The notes under the pieces were generated by a model. It was not told the DNA's origin, searched no databases, and saw only the letters and a list, made by a program, of their open reading frames with translations. The position numbers and the translations under genes were made by a program. Source: Branchipolynoe longqiensis (Eukaryota > Annelida > Polychaeta > Phyllodocida > Polynoidae). From it: 64,000 bases of DNA. The stretch is from assembly GCA_030323885.1 (NCBI GenBank), contig CM059194.1, positions 6,099,686 through 6,163,685 on the forward strand, written 5' to 3'. Below, piece by piece: positions 45,249-56,036 of the stretch (position 1 is the first letter of the stretch; every line of letters starts with the position of its first letter).

Positions 45249-45334
45249 ATACAACAGGATACGACGTGATAAAGGAGTGCCGTACTAATAAGCGCTCTGG
45301 CTATTCATACGGTCCCGTACGAATAGCCACTTCC

Positions 45335-45639
45335 AATAAAATAAAACCATTTATTCGCAGGAGAGTGCGGGGGGGGGGGTCCTATTATTGAAGTGATATT
45401 GGGAGCTACACACATATAATGCTGCCACCGAATGGAAGTAACACTCGGAGCGACACGGTAGCTCTAGTAGTACCGTGAACATTAACAGATTTATTTGAAT
45501 AAATATATTTTATTTTGGACACTGTTCGTTCGTATTTGCAATCAAAATTTAATGCATTTCCCCCTATATTTTTAGATCAAATATTGATATAGATAATATG
45601 CATCTGGGCCATAGGATACGTATTTTAATAGTGTGCTAA
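45335..45639. other. Nothing recognised
   Basis: AT-rich with a G run at 45371-45379. Confidence 0.4.
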
Positions 45640-48452
45640 ATCTTTTTTTTTTTTTGGTGATGGGTGTATTTATGCTGCCCATAGCGATTAAGTCTAATGA
45701 CTTGTTTTCGCTGCTAGACAGTAATAGTCTCGTGACTCCCCTTCATGCATTTAGCTCTCTTTTGATTAATTTTTTATATGTTTCTATTGTCCCTGTACTT
45801 CTTTCTTCTCCTCCCAGTGTATTCCATTCCCTTGCCTTCATGTACTCGGACTCCTCTCATATGATCTGTTTTTGGCTCTGTTTATTATCAGTCTGGGGCC
45901 ATCGCTACCTCTTGTTGCCTTTTTTGTTACCTGCACTCTCCCAGGCTTCCTTGTCTCCCTGATTGCTGCTATTATGAGATGTGCTTTTCTCCTATCATTT
46001 AGTGTGTTGACTCTTGCTTTCCTATGGAGATCATCAGTTGGGTGTTAAATGTTCCACCTTCAGACATATCTTAAGTGCTCTATTTTGTAGTCTTTGTAGT
46101 TTATCCAACATATTTTTGTTACCCCCATATATATTGCATCACCATAGTCGAAGTATAGTAGTATCATACCTTTATAGATTTTAATAGCCATATTTGTAGT
46201 TAGGTATTTTCTGGTATTCGCTAATATCCAGAATTTGTGGTTTGCCTTCTTGATATCTTATTCTGTTGTATCTTTGTAGTTAAGTTTCCTATCAAGATTC
46301 ATCCCTAGATATCTGCAGTTGGTCTGATAATCAAACCCTTTTCCTCCTAAACTTATTGCCTCCGCATTGCCATAGTTAATTTTCCCACTGCCAAACACTC
46401 GGACCTTCGACTTCTTGTGGTTTATGGAAATCTTTTTGGAGTTACACCAATTATTTAAAGCTACTAGTTTCTCATTTAGCTTATCTCTGTTCTCTTTTCT
46501 GCTATTGCTTGTTGTGTATATCACGGTGTCATCAGCCCTCTAAGGGCTTCTCCAGATCATTGATGTAAATGATGAAGAGGAGTGGGCCTAATACTGAACC
46601 TTGAGGGACGCCACAGGTTACCTGCATACTTTCTGATGTTTTGCCATTTAATTTTGTTCTCTGACTTCTCTCACTGATGTAATTCCTGATCCAGTCTAGT
46701 GTTCTTCCTCTTATTCCTACTCTTTCTAGCTTTTTCATCAGTATGTCATGATTCACTGTATCGAATGCCTTGCTAAAATCTATGAATGTGGCAGTTGTCT
46801 GTTCACCTTCATTCATACCTCTCAGTATGTCATTTGTTAAATTGGATATAGGTTTTGTTGTGGAGAATCCCTTTCTGAACCGTCTCTGTTTGTCATTTAG
46901 TATTTTCTCACTATCTAGATGTTTCATGATGCGCTTGTACATTAATTTCTCTATCAGCCTACCTGGCAGAGGTAGGAGTGATAGGGGCGGTAGTTGCCCG
47001 TGTCCCCTTTGTCTCCACCCTTGTGTATTGGTACCACTGTAGCCTGCTTCCAGGCCGTGGGAAAAATACCCATCTCAAATGAATTTTTGATTAAGTAACA
47101 TATAACATTTGGTATGGCTAGCATAGCATCTTTAATTATTCTGGCTTGTAGGTTCTGTATTCCTGATGACTTTCATAGATCTATTCTCTTAACTAGTCTA
47201 ATCACTTCATTCTCTCTTACTCTTGCTGTCTCTATACTATTTTCAACTGCACCAACTGTGTATTCCTAGCTTCCTCTGAATTGTTCTGCTAACTTTGCTC
47301 CTATCTCTGTGAAGTGTTTATTTAGTCTATCGGGTGCTCTCTCATTTGATATGGCGTTCCCTTCTCCATCTGTTAGCACTATTTTGCTTTTCTCCTTATC
47401 TCACGGTAATGCCATCTCTACATTTTTCCAGAACTTCTTGGAGTCATTACCCGATTTATTATCTTGTTCTTCAATGTAAGTGGTCCTTGCCTGCCTGAGT
47501 AGCCTTAGGGTTTTTCTTTTCGCAGTTTTGTAGTTGTTGATGTCGCCTATCTTATTTGTGATTCTAGCCTTCTCTCCAAATTTCCTCTTCAATTTGATAC
47601 TATCTATTATTTCCTCACCTATACATGGGTCCTGGTTGTCCCTCATCTTGATTATCTTAATTGGACACATTTTATCCATTCATTCTTTAATCCTACCTAA
47701 AAGATTTTCCCATTTCTGATTTGGGTCCCTAGAGTCCATTACATTTTTCCAATCTGTTCCCTGCATCTGTTGTGTGAATTCAAAGACATCATAGGCTTTG
47801 TAGCACCTACCTAGTTCTACTTCGATCTTGTGCTTCACTGTGATTTCTTTCTAGTTGCATAGACTAATTCATGGTCACTTATCCCCCATGGTCTAGTGCC
47901 CTTTTTCTTGATATGTACACTGTTTGTCAAAATTACGTCGAGAGTACAGCTGGTGTCTGTCAGTCTTGTCTTTTCTTCTATCAGTTGCTGTAGGCCCATT
48001 TGCTTTAATAATGATTTCATTTGTTCTTGATCCTTATTTGTTTTACCATAGTGTATATTCATATCTCCCAGGATGAAAACATCTATATTCTTGTTTCTTG
48101 TGATATTTTCAATTGCCTCTTCTAAGTGGTTTATAAATTTATTTACATTACCCCTTGGTGGCCTATATACTGAGGCTACCGCTATGTTGATTTGTTTGAT
48201 GTTTTCAATTAGTACCCACATAATTTCTATGTCATCGGTTGATGTGTTGAATTCACTCAGTTTGTTTTCTATAACCTGGTGCTTGCTATTTCCATATATG
48301 GCACACCCCCTCCTCGTTTGACATTTCCACCCTCTCCTGTAGATTCTCAATCTAATCTGAATAGTTCATACCCCTCCAGCTTGTATGCTAGCTTCTTGTG
48401 GTTTTTATTGAGCCACGTTTCTGATAAGGTTAATACATCAAATTTATCATAC
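45640..48452 (-). mobile_element. LINE with endonuclease and reverse transcriptase, several frameshifts
   Basis: On the minus strand the order is APE-type endonuclease (FDVLTLSETWLNKNHK near 48430; ASVYRPPRGN, FILGDMNIHYG, TLDVILTN and GISDHELVY down to 47835), a linker (KKFWKNVE near 47420), then reverse transcriptase (IDFSKAFDTVNHDIL, GVPQGSVLGPLLFIIYINDL). At 46545-46525 the frame shifts exactly before ADDTVIYTT, so the catalytic box is broken. The thumb follows (CRYLGMNLDRKLNY), and the 3' tail ends with gaaaacaag, atgggcagcataaataca and a poly-A run at 45645. At least four frame changes make it inactive. The clade is CR1/Jockey-like by motif style. Confidence 0.85.
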
Positions 48453-48454
48453 TT

Positions 48455-48602
48455 GCCATATCCTTTTAATGCCGAGTGTAGAGCTAGGAAGCGACAAGTA
48501 TCAATTTTGTACATCATTAGTTTGACTCGACCGGTAGTAGAACACCAGACCTTCCGCACGGGAAGCCTGCACTCTATCAACTGAGCCACCACGTTCGGTA
48601 TC
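48455..48602 (-). mobile_element. SINE-A head fused upstream of the LINE in the same sense
   Basis: On the minus strand the tRNA-like head (accgaacgtggtggctcagt-type start, box-B region) and gtcgagtcaaactaatgatg run to gctctacactcggcattaaa and then pass directly into the LINE endonuclease. Confidence 0.75.
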
Positions 48603-48737
48603 ATCTACCAATGTAGGTGAGCGATGATCATGGGTTAAAACTATAAAAGCCTCCCTGTCCATATCTAGAATATGGACAGGGACAGGGAGACGGAATGCCT
48701 GTGGAGTGGCAGGATTTTGCACTGAAATCCAACTTTG

Positions 48738-49170
48738 ATCCTGGTGCACTTATTAAATGTGTTGCTACATAGACTGGCATACTAAGTCAATTTAATAGAA
48801 CCTTTTGCTGGTGCACTTATTAAATGTGTTGCTACATAGACTGGCAGACTAAGTCAATTTAATAGAACCTTTTGCTGGTGCACTTATTAAATGTGTCGCT
48901 ACATAGACTGGCAGACTAAGTCAATTTAATAGAACCTTTTGCTGGTGCACTTATTAAATGTGTCGCTACATAGACTGGCATACTAAGTCAATTTAATAGA
49001 ACCTTTTGCTGGTGCACTTATTAAATGTGTCGCTACATAGACTGGCATACTAAGTCAATTTAATAGAACCTCTTGCTGGTGCACTTATTAAATGTGTTGC
49101 TACATAGACTGGCAGACTAAGTCAATTTAATAGAACCTTTTGCTGGTGCACTTATTAAATGTGTTGCTAC
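48738..49170 (+). repeat. 67-bp tandem array derived from the TTAA MITE interior
   Basis: About 6.5 units of ggtgcacttattaaatgtgt, tgctacatagactggcatac, taagtcaatttaatagaacc. The same order of words stands once in the MITE copies at 18675 and 50550 (tgatgcacttattaagcatt ... cagaacctgttactg). Confidence 0.9.
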
Positions 49171-49396
49171 ATTTTGTTTTGTTTTTTTGTTTGGTCCATT
49201 AGTTGTTTAAGCAGGGGAAATTTCAGTCATAGACGACTGGTCTTCCTCATTCCACTGCTGGTCGATAGAAAGCCCGAGCCTACACTTTTACCGACCCAAG
49301 GGATTTTTAACCTCCCATACGACATAGACATGGTATGAGAGCAACCAGCCTTTGATGACGCTGTAAGTTATACACAGCGGTGGAAATCCAAATTGA
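49165..49396 (-). mobile_element. Insertion of a SINE-B tail joined to a SINE-D fragment
   Basis: Between gctacat and gactggcag of one 67-bp unit lie a T/G-rich stretch, the SINE-B tail (gtttaagcaggggaaatttc) and part of SINE-D (ggtcgatagaaagcccgagc to gtggaaatccaaatt). Confidence 0.75.
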
Positions 49397-49757
49397 CTGG
49401 CAGACTAAGTCAATTTAATAGAACCTCTTGCTGGTGCACTTATTAAACGTGTTTCTACATAGACTGGCATACTAAGTCAATTTAGTAGAACCTCTTGCTT
49501 CAGATATGGTGTCAGGATTTTGATGTGTGTGCCAAAATTATTGCTTACATGTTTTCATTTAAAATATCTCCAAAGATAATCATTTACAAGAACAGTCACT
49601 TCAAACTAATATAAGGTCGATTAAAACAATGAACCTAATATATTTATCTTTTAAAAATGGTAGAAACAGTAGGCCTACCTAAGTTGGATAAGTGAGATCA
49701 AATCTATTTTTTTGGTCTAGAATTTCTTTTTGTTTTTATCTAATTATGCAGCTTTAA
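49397..49757. mobile_element. Right part of the TTAA MITE that contains the 67-bp array
   Basis: Resumes with the interrupted tandem units and continues through taatatatttatctttt to the right end taattatgcagctttaa. Confidence 0.65.
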
Positions 49758-50041
49758 ATTGGAATGCTCAAGCTATACAAATTCCTCCTCCTTTAAATTT
49801 AAAAAAAAAGGAGAAAAAAAGGTGGGCATCACGCTAATACCTCATGTGTGTTTGTAATTTTACACCGGAGACAAAACCCCACCTTAGCAGAGAGGAAGTA
49901 AGGAATCAAATTACATGTACTTACTGTAACCAACACTATTCCCTTGTCAATCAGGCTGGGAGACCCGAAGACCATAATGGAGGGAAAATAGTCAGGTGAC
50001 TAATTTGATTATTGTTCTGACCATATTCCTTAATAATTCAG

Positions 50042-50268
50042 GGTAGGACAGTAAGGAGTGCCAGGTTGCCCGGGGCACCTGGTTTACCCGGTCGGGCAGG
50101 TGAAGTTCTCGGTGATCTGCCCGAACGGGCAAGCCATTATTTTTCTGATCTGCAGTAGCAGATTTCAGTTTCAATTGGCTAACTTGGACTTCGGCAAGTA
50201 GTTTTGCCACTCAGGCAAGTAGAAAATTCAGTCACTTGCCTGATTGGGCAAGTGGGGAAAAAAGTTAC
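50042..50268. mobile_element. MITE with GGTAGGACAGTAA terminus, copy 1
   Basis: Matches 57702-57946: tgccaggttgcccggggcac, tctgatctgcagtagcagat, ttcagtttcaattggct, cacttgcctgattgggcaag. The right end is degraded here. Confidence 0.7.
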
Positions 50269-50281
50269 ATACACGCGGTAA

Positions 50282-50520
50282 ATTGTACAACCATACAACA
50301 CATAGCATGTACTGGGTCCTAGTCATAGAACCAGTGTCATGAGGAGGATGCAAATGGGAAATATTGCACCTAGAGCAGGATTCAAAATCACGTCTTGCCA
50401 TTCCCGGGCTAGCAGGATAAGCATTAGACTACCTAGGACCCCTGATTCAATCACCCCATCTACACGCACCTGACTATGTTGCTTGTTGCCTGGAAGGTCA
50501 GTGCAGACTACTACACTGCT
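50282..50520 (-). mobile_element. SINE-C, diverged copy
   Basis: Shows gatgcaaatgggaaatattg, cacctagagcaggattcaaa, agcattagactacctaggac, aggtcagtgcagactactac. Confidence 0.75.
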
Positions 50521-50549
50521 AAGTATTATAAAATTAGCAGCAGTTTAAC

Positions 50550-50904
50550 TTAAAGCTGCATAGTCCGATGATATATCAAATTTTCAAAACCAAACCAATT
50601 TTCTAGATTTGATTTTACATATCTAACTTAGATACTAATGCACTTATTAAGCATTTGTTTCTGCGTAGAAGGCAATAGTGAGTCAATTTAACAGAACCTG
50701 TTACTGCAGAAGTCTATGGTGTCAGAGTTTTGGCAAGCATGCCAAAACTAATTTTCCATGTTTGCACTCAAAATATCGCAAAATTTTTCCATTTACAATA
50801 AAAGTAACTTTGAACTAATGTAAAGTAGATACTAGTGATCGATCTAATATATTTATCTCAGAAAAAATACTGAAATTCAAAACCATCGGACTATGCAACT
50901 TTAA
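50550..50904. mobile_element. TTAA-flanked MITE, intact 355-bp copy
   Basis: The ends TTAAAGCTGCATAGTCCGAT and atcggactatgcaactttaa are inverted. It is closely similar throughout to 18675-19027. Confidence 0.9.
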
Positions 50905-51132
50905 GTCCGCTGATTGAACCTTCGATCATGGCATAATCTACTTGACCTAATTTCTATCGAAACCAACATTACAGCGCTTGACTGCAAGGACCAAGTCTTT
51001 GTGCGAGTGGTTAGAACGCATTACTAATTTGACATTAAACATAGTTCATTGTGTATGAGGAAGAGGTGGGGGTGGGGGTGGGGTGGGGGTGAGAAGAAGG
51101 AAGATATGCAAGAAGGTGACATTGGGGTACAT

Positions 51133-51350
51133 TAGTTGTTTAAGCAGGGGTAATTTCAGTCGCAGGCGACTGGTCTTCCTCATTCCACTGCTCCTTGCCC
51201 TATCCTAGTAATGCCGAGCATCTGGCTAGGAAGCGACAAGTATAAATTTTTAAGTCATTGGTTTGACTCGACCAGGATTCGAACCCACGACCCCACGATC
51301 TACCAGCACGGAAGACGGACGCTCTAACTCATTCGGCCATCCCGTCTGGT
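51133..51350 (-). mobile_element. SINE-B, full length
   Basis: Tail gtttaagcaggggtaatttc through head ccaggattcgaacccacgac and cattcggccatcccgtctgg. Confidence 0.85.
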
Positions 51351-51509
51351 TGCCATACAACAAATTTAAATGGTCGATAAATTTGTAACAATCAGTAAAA
51401 AAAGTTGTTGTTCACATACTACGTGCAAGGATGTGAACCATGAACACGTTGAATGGGATTGACGACCTTACTCTGTGTTTTTGCTTTGTTTTTGTTGTTT
51501 TATTGGTAC

Positions 51510-51748
51510 AGTAGTTGATTAAGTAGCGGTATTTTTTAAATGAGACAATTGGTTTTCTTCAGTCCACTGCTCGTTGCCTCATCCTAGCAATACCAATGCA
51601 ATATAAAGCCAACTGCCAGGCTCTAGGTAGAGACAAGTATATATTTTTAAGTGATTATGTTTGATTCGAACAGGGTTCGAATTGAGGAGTTTGAATCATA
51701 TGACGTAACAATGGGACGCAGGTGCTTTCAACTTATTCAGCCATCCTT
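51510..51748 (-). mobile_element. SINE-B, diverged
   Basis: Shows gttgattaagtagcggtatt, cagtccactgctcgttgcct, acagggttcgaattgagg and attcagccatcc. Confidence 0.65.
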
Positions 51749-51931
51749 ATCATTCGCAAGGATGTATTCATGTGATTTGTGATGTTTAATTAGTTCAATA
51801 TTGACTGAGATTCGTGACAAATCACGTATATATAGGCCTATGTGTGCATGTAGGCCTATGTGTAAAGTGCATTTGTGTGTGTTCGATGTAGATTGACATC
51901 AAGTTCGAGATCTGTACTTGACAAATGCTCG

Positions 51932-52141
51932 TAGCTTGTACAGGATCATGGTCACGGCAACCAGTGGGGGTGATGAAAATGGGAAATATTGCGCCTAGAG
52001 TGGGACTCGAACCCACATCTCTTTGCATTCTGGGCCAGTGTGCTAACCATTACACCACCTAGGCTCCCTGATATAACCACACTACCCACGCCTACCTGTC
52101 TATGTGGATACTTGCCTGAGAGATCAGTGCAGACCACTACA
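51932..52141 (-). mobile_element. SINE-C
   Basis: Box-B-like gtgggactcgaacccacatc, aaccattacaccacctaggc and leader cagtgcagaccactaca, preceded by cttgtacaggatcatggtca. Confidence 0.85.
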
Positions 52142-52631
52142 TATGTATATATATAGCATATATATTAAATTATATATATATATGAAGAGCTCTTTTCCAA
52201 AACACGATAAGCTCCAAATAAAAAAAAAAAGAGTTTGCTATGATATATATAACCTCGGTATTCAAATACAAGTCGTAGGTGACCTGTCTTAATATTGTCT
52301 AAGTATATAACGAGGCTACCCTCGTCTATATTGAGGACCTTTAACACGTGTGTCCACACTGCTGACAATCAGACCCTATTACTAGTATAAGTATAATTAG
52401 ATTTAGAGTAAGCTGCTGGAGAGCCATAAACTCTCTCCCTTTTTATCCCTGCCATCGCCCCCTTTTTGTCCCCCCCCCTCTCTCCTCCCACCCCTCTCCC
52501 CCCCTCCCCCTCTCTCTCTCTCTCTCTCTCTCCATATATATATATATATATATATATATCATTACCTACATACTTATACTACACGCACACACACATATAT
52601 ATTTACATGTATATACATAATATACATAACC
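52142..52631. other. AT- and CT-rich sequence
   Basis: Holds (TA)n near 52144-52184, a CT/C-rich tract at 52466-52531 and (AT)n at 52534-52559. No gene seen. Confidence 0.6.
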
Positions 52632-53352
52632 GTCCTGGGGCCGTATGCATGACGCGGGGGTAGTGGGGATTTCCGGGGTAGCAGCGAAAAGTTGCGATGC
52701 ATGTGACCGGGGCAAGGATATCCCGGGGGGGTAAAAGTGGGATAAGCTACCCCTACCCAGTAGCAGGTATAAGGGCTGGGGTAGGGACTGACTTGGCCCA
52801 AATCTATCGAATGCACTCATATTTAACAGAATTACATACTCAAATCGTGAAATTTCATTAAATTAACCCTAAATTCGAACCGTTATTAAGGCTACCGCCG
52901 CATTGGCGGCGATATTAATAGTTATATTTTCGAATCGACGAAGGAACAGTAGTAAGCAAACTGCCGCCCCCGCCAGTATGGAAAGCGACGTCGATGCGGC
53001 GGCGGCGATTTGTTTACTTTACGTTCGTCGATTCGAAAATATAAATATTAATATCGCCGCCAATGCGGCGGTAGCCTTAATAACGGTTCGAATTTAGGGT
53101 TAAATTGATAAAATTTCACTTATTGCATATGTAACTCTTTTAAATATGATCGCATTCAATAGATTTGAGCCTAATATATGGCTATAAACGCAGAGGGATT
53201 TCCCAAATCTATAAATAATTACAAGGGTAGCTACCTCCGCGCCGATTTGGCTTCATGCATAGCCCGTGACCCATTTCTCACCCCCGGCGATAGCTACCCC
53301 AAACTCGGTCCTTACCACCGGCGGCGATAAATAATTGTTCATGCATACAGGC
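52632..53352. mobile_element. Long palindromic element, arms of about 330 bases
   Basis: The outer termini ctggggccgtatgcatga and tcatgcatacaggcccagg are inverted. The arms also pair at ccaaatctatcgaatgcact against the right side near 53155 and across ttaaccctaaattcgaaccg at 52862 against 53085-53105. The central 80 bases on each side (ttattaaggctaccgccgca, ttggcggcgatattaat) match nearly perfectly. The unpaired centre is about 60 bases near 52945-53000. No credible ORF. Confidence 0.85.
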
Positions 53353-54274
53353 CCAGGGCCTATATGCAGGACTCGGTGGTAGCAGCGTTTGGTGGTACAG
53401 CCTATTACCGGGTAGCTATCGCCGACGTCGGGAACTGTGTCAAGTGCTATGCGGGAGCGCGTACCACTTTGATTATAGCTACCCGTGAAGTTATTTATAG
53501 ATTTGGGAAATCCCACTGCATCATGTAGCCCCAAATCTAATCAATGCTGTCATATTTAACAGAATTACACACGCAATAAGTGAAATATGATGAAATTAAC
53601 CCTAAATTCGAAGCAAGATTAATGCTGCCGCCCCAAATGAAGAGGGGGCTAGTGCATGTACTGAGCGGGCCGGCGAGGGGTTGAGACCGGCGGGCGGGAC
53701 GGGTCAGGAGGGAGGCCGATAAGCTCACAGGTGTGGTGGTTTCAGCGTGTTCCCGTGCTCAAACGTGTCCCGTTGCTTCTGCGCATGCGCGGATTTCGCA
53801 TCAACTCGGATCACCCGAGACACTTATTGGCGCATGCGCACATCCTACAATGTCGGGTCGAATAATCGAATATTTATGATGGCCTAGTTTACCTATATTT
53901 CCATTTAATTAATCTAAGTTATTCTTTTTTGGCACACAGCACGTGTATTTGTCGACTCCACTCGCCGTGTTCTATTTGAAATTCTGATGACTGGGATGAC
54001 CCGAGTCGCCCGGGTAGTGTTAATCGATTACGGCCATGTTTATTAGATTCTGACGCATGCGCAGAAGCGAGGGACACGTCTGAGCACGGGAACACGCTGA
54101 AACCACCACACCGGAGCACACACACGGGGTAAGGTACCACCGGTTAAGCCTTTGGTGTTAGGCCTATCACCGACTCGCGCATCCAACTTTTCGCCGCTAC
54201 CCGGGAAATTCCCGGCTACCACCGTTTCGGCTCACTACCACCGAATACCACCGACTCCTGCATATAGGCCCTGA
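53352..54274. mobile_element. Related palindromic element carrying a nested one
   Basis: The ends cagggcctatatgcaggact and gactcctgcatataggccct are inverted. The left arm shares gatttgggaaatccc, tcatatttaacagaattaca and ttaaccctaaattcgaa with the preceding element. Confidence 0.75.
53732..54120. mobile_element. Nested inverted-repeat element
   Basis: The ends gtgtggtggtttcagcgtgt, tcccgtgctca and tgagcacgggaacacgctga, aaccaccacac are inverted, followed by cttctgcgcatgcgc on both sides. Inner words (gtcgactccactcgccgtgt, cgggtagtgttaatcgatta) are shared with 14944-15413. Confidence 0.75.
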
Positions 54275-54325
54275 TATGACCATAGGTGTTGCTAGGACAT
54301 AACACGACAGCAAACAAGCAAATAT
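54268..54325 (+). mobile_element. SINE-A tail only
   Basis: The segment cctgatatgaccataggtgt, tgctaggacataacacgaca. Confidence 0.7.
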
Positions 54326-54354
54326 TTATATAGTCGGTATATATTAGGTTGATC

Positions 54355-54425
54355 TTTATTGTGTTTTTTTTAAATAGATGTATTAATGCTGCCCATAACG
54401 GTTAAGTCTAAGGACTTGTTTCCAA
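54355..54425 (-). mobile_element. LINE 3' tail fragment
   Basis: On the minus strand gaaacaagtccttagactta, accgttatgggcagcattaa and an A run match the end of the LINE at 45.6 kb. Confidence 0.65.
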
Positions 54426-54524
54426 ATCTAGGCAAGTGCTCTGGTTTGGACAATTGTACGCCTTCATCGGATTATGCAGCTTAACTCAGTCTGTAAGATT
54501 CAGAATAGATCCTAGTTTGCGGTC

Positions 54525-54875
54525 GCAGTCGCCGTGTCGACAAACCGGGCTCGTTGGGCGTATCGGTAGAGCGCGGACCTCGCATGCGGAAGGTCGGGAG
54601 TTTTGTTGCCGGTCGAGTCAAACCAATGTCTTATACAATTGATATTTGTCGCTTCCTAGCCTGGCAATCAGCATTAATAGGATAGGGCAAGGACTGGTTA
54701 GCTCCATGTCAAGATAATGTGACTGTGTGGGATATCGGGTCATGGTGTGGTGGCCTGATTTCCCAGTGGGGGCAGCATTATAAAGTCACCATGAGTATGC
54801 ACTGTCACAAGTCGGTACCCATCCTGATATGACCATAGATGTTGCCAGGATGTAAAACTCCAACAACCAACCGTG
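54525..54875 (+). mobile_element. SINE-A, plus orientation, full length
   Basis: Head ggtagagcgcggacctcgca and tgccggtcgagtcaaacc, body ttgatatttgtcgcttccta, tail agatgttgccaggatgtaaa. Confidence 0.85.
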
Positions 54876-55029
54876 TCGACAATAACCGGACAGAAAAGAG
54901 ATGGTCTGACAGCTGCACACGTAGAAATACCAGTAGGACGACCTTCAGCGCTCAGCAGACCGTGACGACCAGCAGAGGTCACGGGGTCACGCACCAGGTG
55001 GCGTTGCATCATCACACCGTCGTCTGACA

Positions 55030-55540
55030 TTGCGTGTACGTGGTGTGGGGTGTGGGGTGTGGGGTGTGGGGGGGGGGGGTGTGGGGGGTGGGGTGTGGGG
55101 GGGGGTGGGGTGTGGGGTGGGTTGGGGGTGGGGGTGTGAGGGGTGTGGGTGTGGGGTGGGTTGTGGGGTGTGGTGTGGGGTGTGGGTGTGGTGTGGGTGG
55201 GTGTGGGTGGTGTGGTGTGGGGTGGGGTGGGGTGGGGTGTGGGTGTGGGGTGGGGTGGGGGTGGGGTGTGGTGTGTGGGTGGGGTGGGGTGGGGTGGTGT
55301 GGTGTGGGGTGGGGTGGGGTGTGGTGTGGTTTAGTGTAGTGTGGTGTGGGTGTGCTACGGCTGTCGTGTGCGCATGTGTGGATGTGTCGGGGGGGTGTCG
55401 GGGGGGGGGAGTCGGGTGTGGGTGTGGTGTGTGGGTGTGGTATATGTTTGTGGTGTGTGGGTGGTTTGGGTATGGGTGTTGGTTTGGTGTGCACATGTGT
55501 GGGTGTGTCGGGGTGTGTGAGGGTGTGTGTTGAGGATGGG
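55030..55540 (+). repeat. G-rich (GGGTGTGG)n block
   Basis: About 500 bases of GGTGTGGGGTG-type words with nearly all G on the plus strand. Runs of three or more G recur every few bases, so the strand could form G-quadruplexes. Gly/Val/Trp and His/Pro frames here are artefacts. Confidence 0.95.
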
Positions 55541-55604
55541 CAGGGTACCAGCCAATCACTGAGTAGGCTATATATAGCGATCCGATACCTCTGTTGCTCC
55601 TTCC

Positions 55605-55948
55605 CCATCATAACCGGGCGCGGTGGCCGAATCGGTAGAGCGCAGCCCTCCCGTGCCGGAGATCGGGAGTACAATTCCCGGTCGAGTCAAACCAATGACT
55701 TACAAAATTGATACTTGTCACATTCCAGCTTGGCGCTCGGCATTAATAATAATAGGATAGGCCTAGGACTGGTTAGCTCAGTGTCTGGATAATGTGACTA
55801 AGTAGGATATCAGGCCATGGTGCCGGCGGCCTGGTCTCCTAGTGGGGTAGCACTATAAAGTTGCCATGAGCGTGAGCTGTCACAAGTTGGTACCCATCCT
55901 GTTATGACCTTAGATGTTGCCAGGACGCAAAACTCAAACAAACAAACC
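55605..55948 (+). mobile_element. SINE-A, plus orientation, best-preserved head
   Basis: The head reads ccgggcgcggtggccgaatc, ggtagagcgcagccctcccg, then atcgggagtacaattcccgg, gtcgagtcaaaccaatgact. The A box TGGCCGAATCGG and a B-box-like gagtacaattcc are placed as in a tRNA. The tail is agatgttgccaggacgcaaa, then caaacaaac. Confidence 0.9.
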
Positions 55949-56036
55949 TCTCCCTTCTTGCCTAGTCCGATGGTTGCAAGTTTCTGTCATTTTCCGAGAT
56001 AAATATATCAGGTTGATTCACTATAATCTATCTTAC

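Larger units (their letters stand above)
43363..45334. mobile_element. Outer inverted-repeat element enclosing four others, with 9-bp target duplication
   Basis: The left terminus begins GGCAGTGGCTATTCGTAG and the right, inverted, GGAAGTGGCTATTCGTAC. The arms match over about 56 bases with three mismatches, through agagcgcttattagtacggc. Each arm is itself a hairpin (GGCTATTC ... GAATAGCC). The direct repeat aataaaata stands at 43354-43362 and 45335-45343. A 9-bp duplication and GG start fit MULE or Merlin-type elements. The interior holds elements at 43481, 43876 (with one nested at 44384) and 44869, plus a SINE-A tail. No transposase frame remains. Confidence 0.85.

Noticed and set aside
55012..55674. 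Pro/His/Thr-rich 220-codon minus-strand frame and Gly/Val/Trp-rich plus-strand frames
   Set aside because: They derive from the GGGTGTGG block; low complexity, mirrored on both strands.
55615..55690. tRNA gene at the SINE-A head
   Set aside because: It lies at the head of a complete SINE with tail and has many dispersed relatives in this window.
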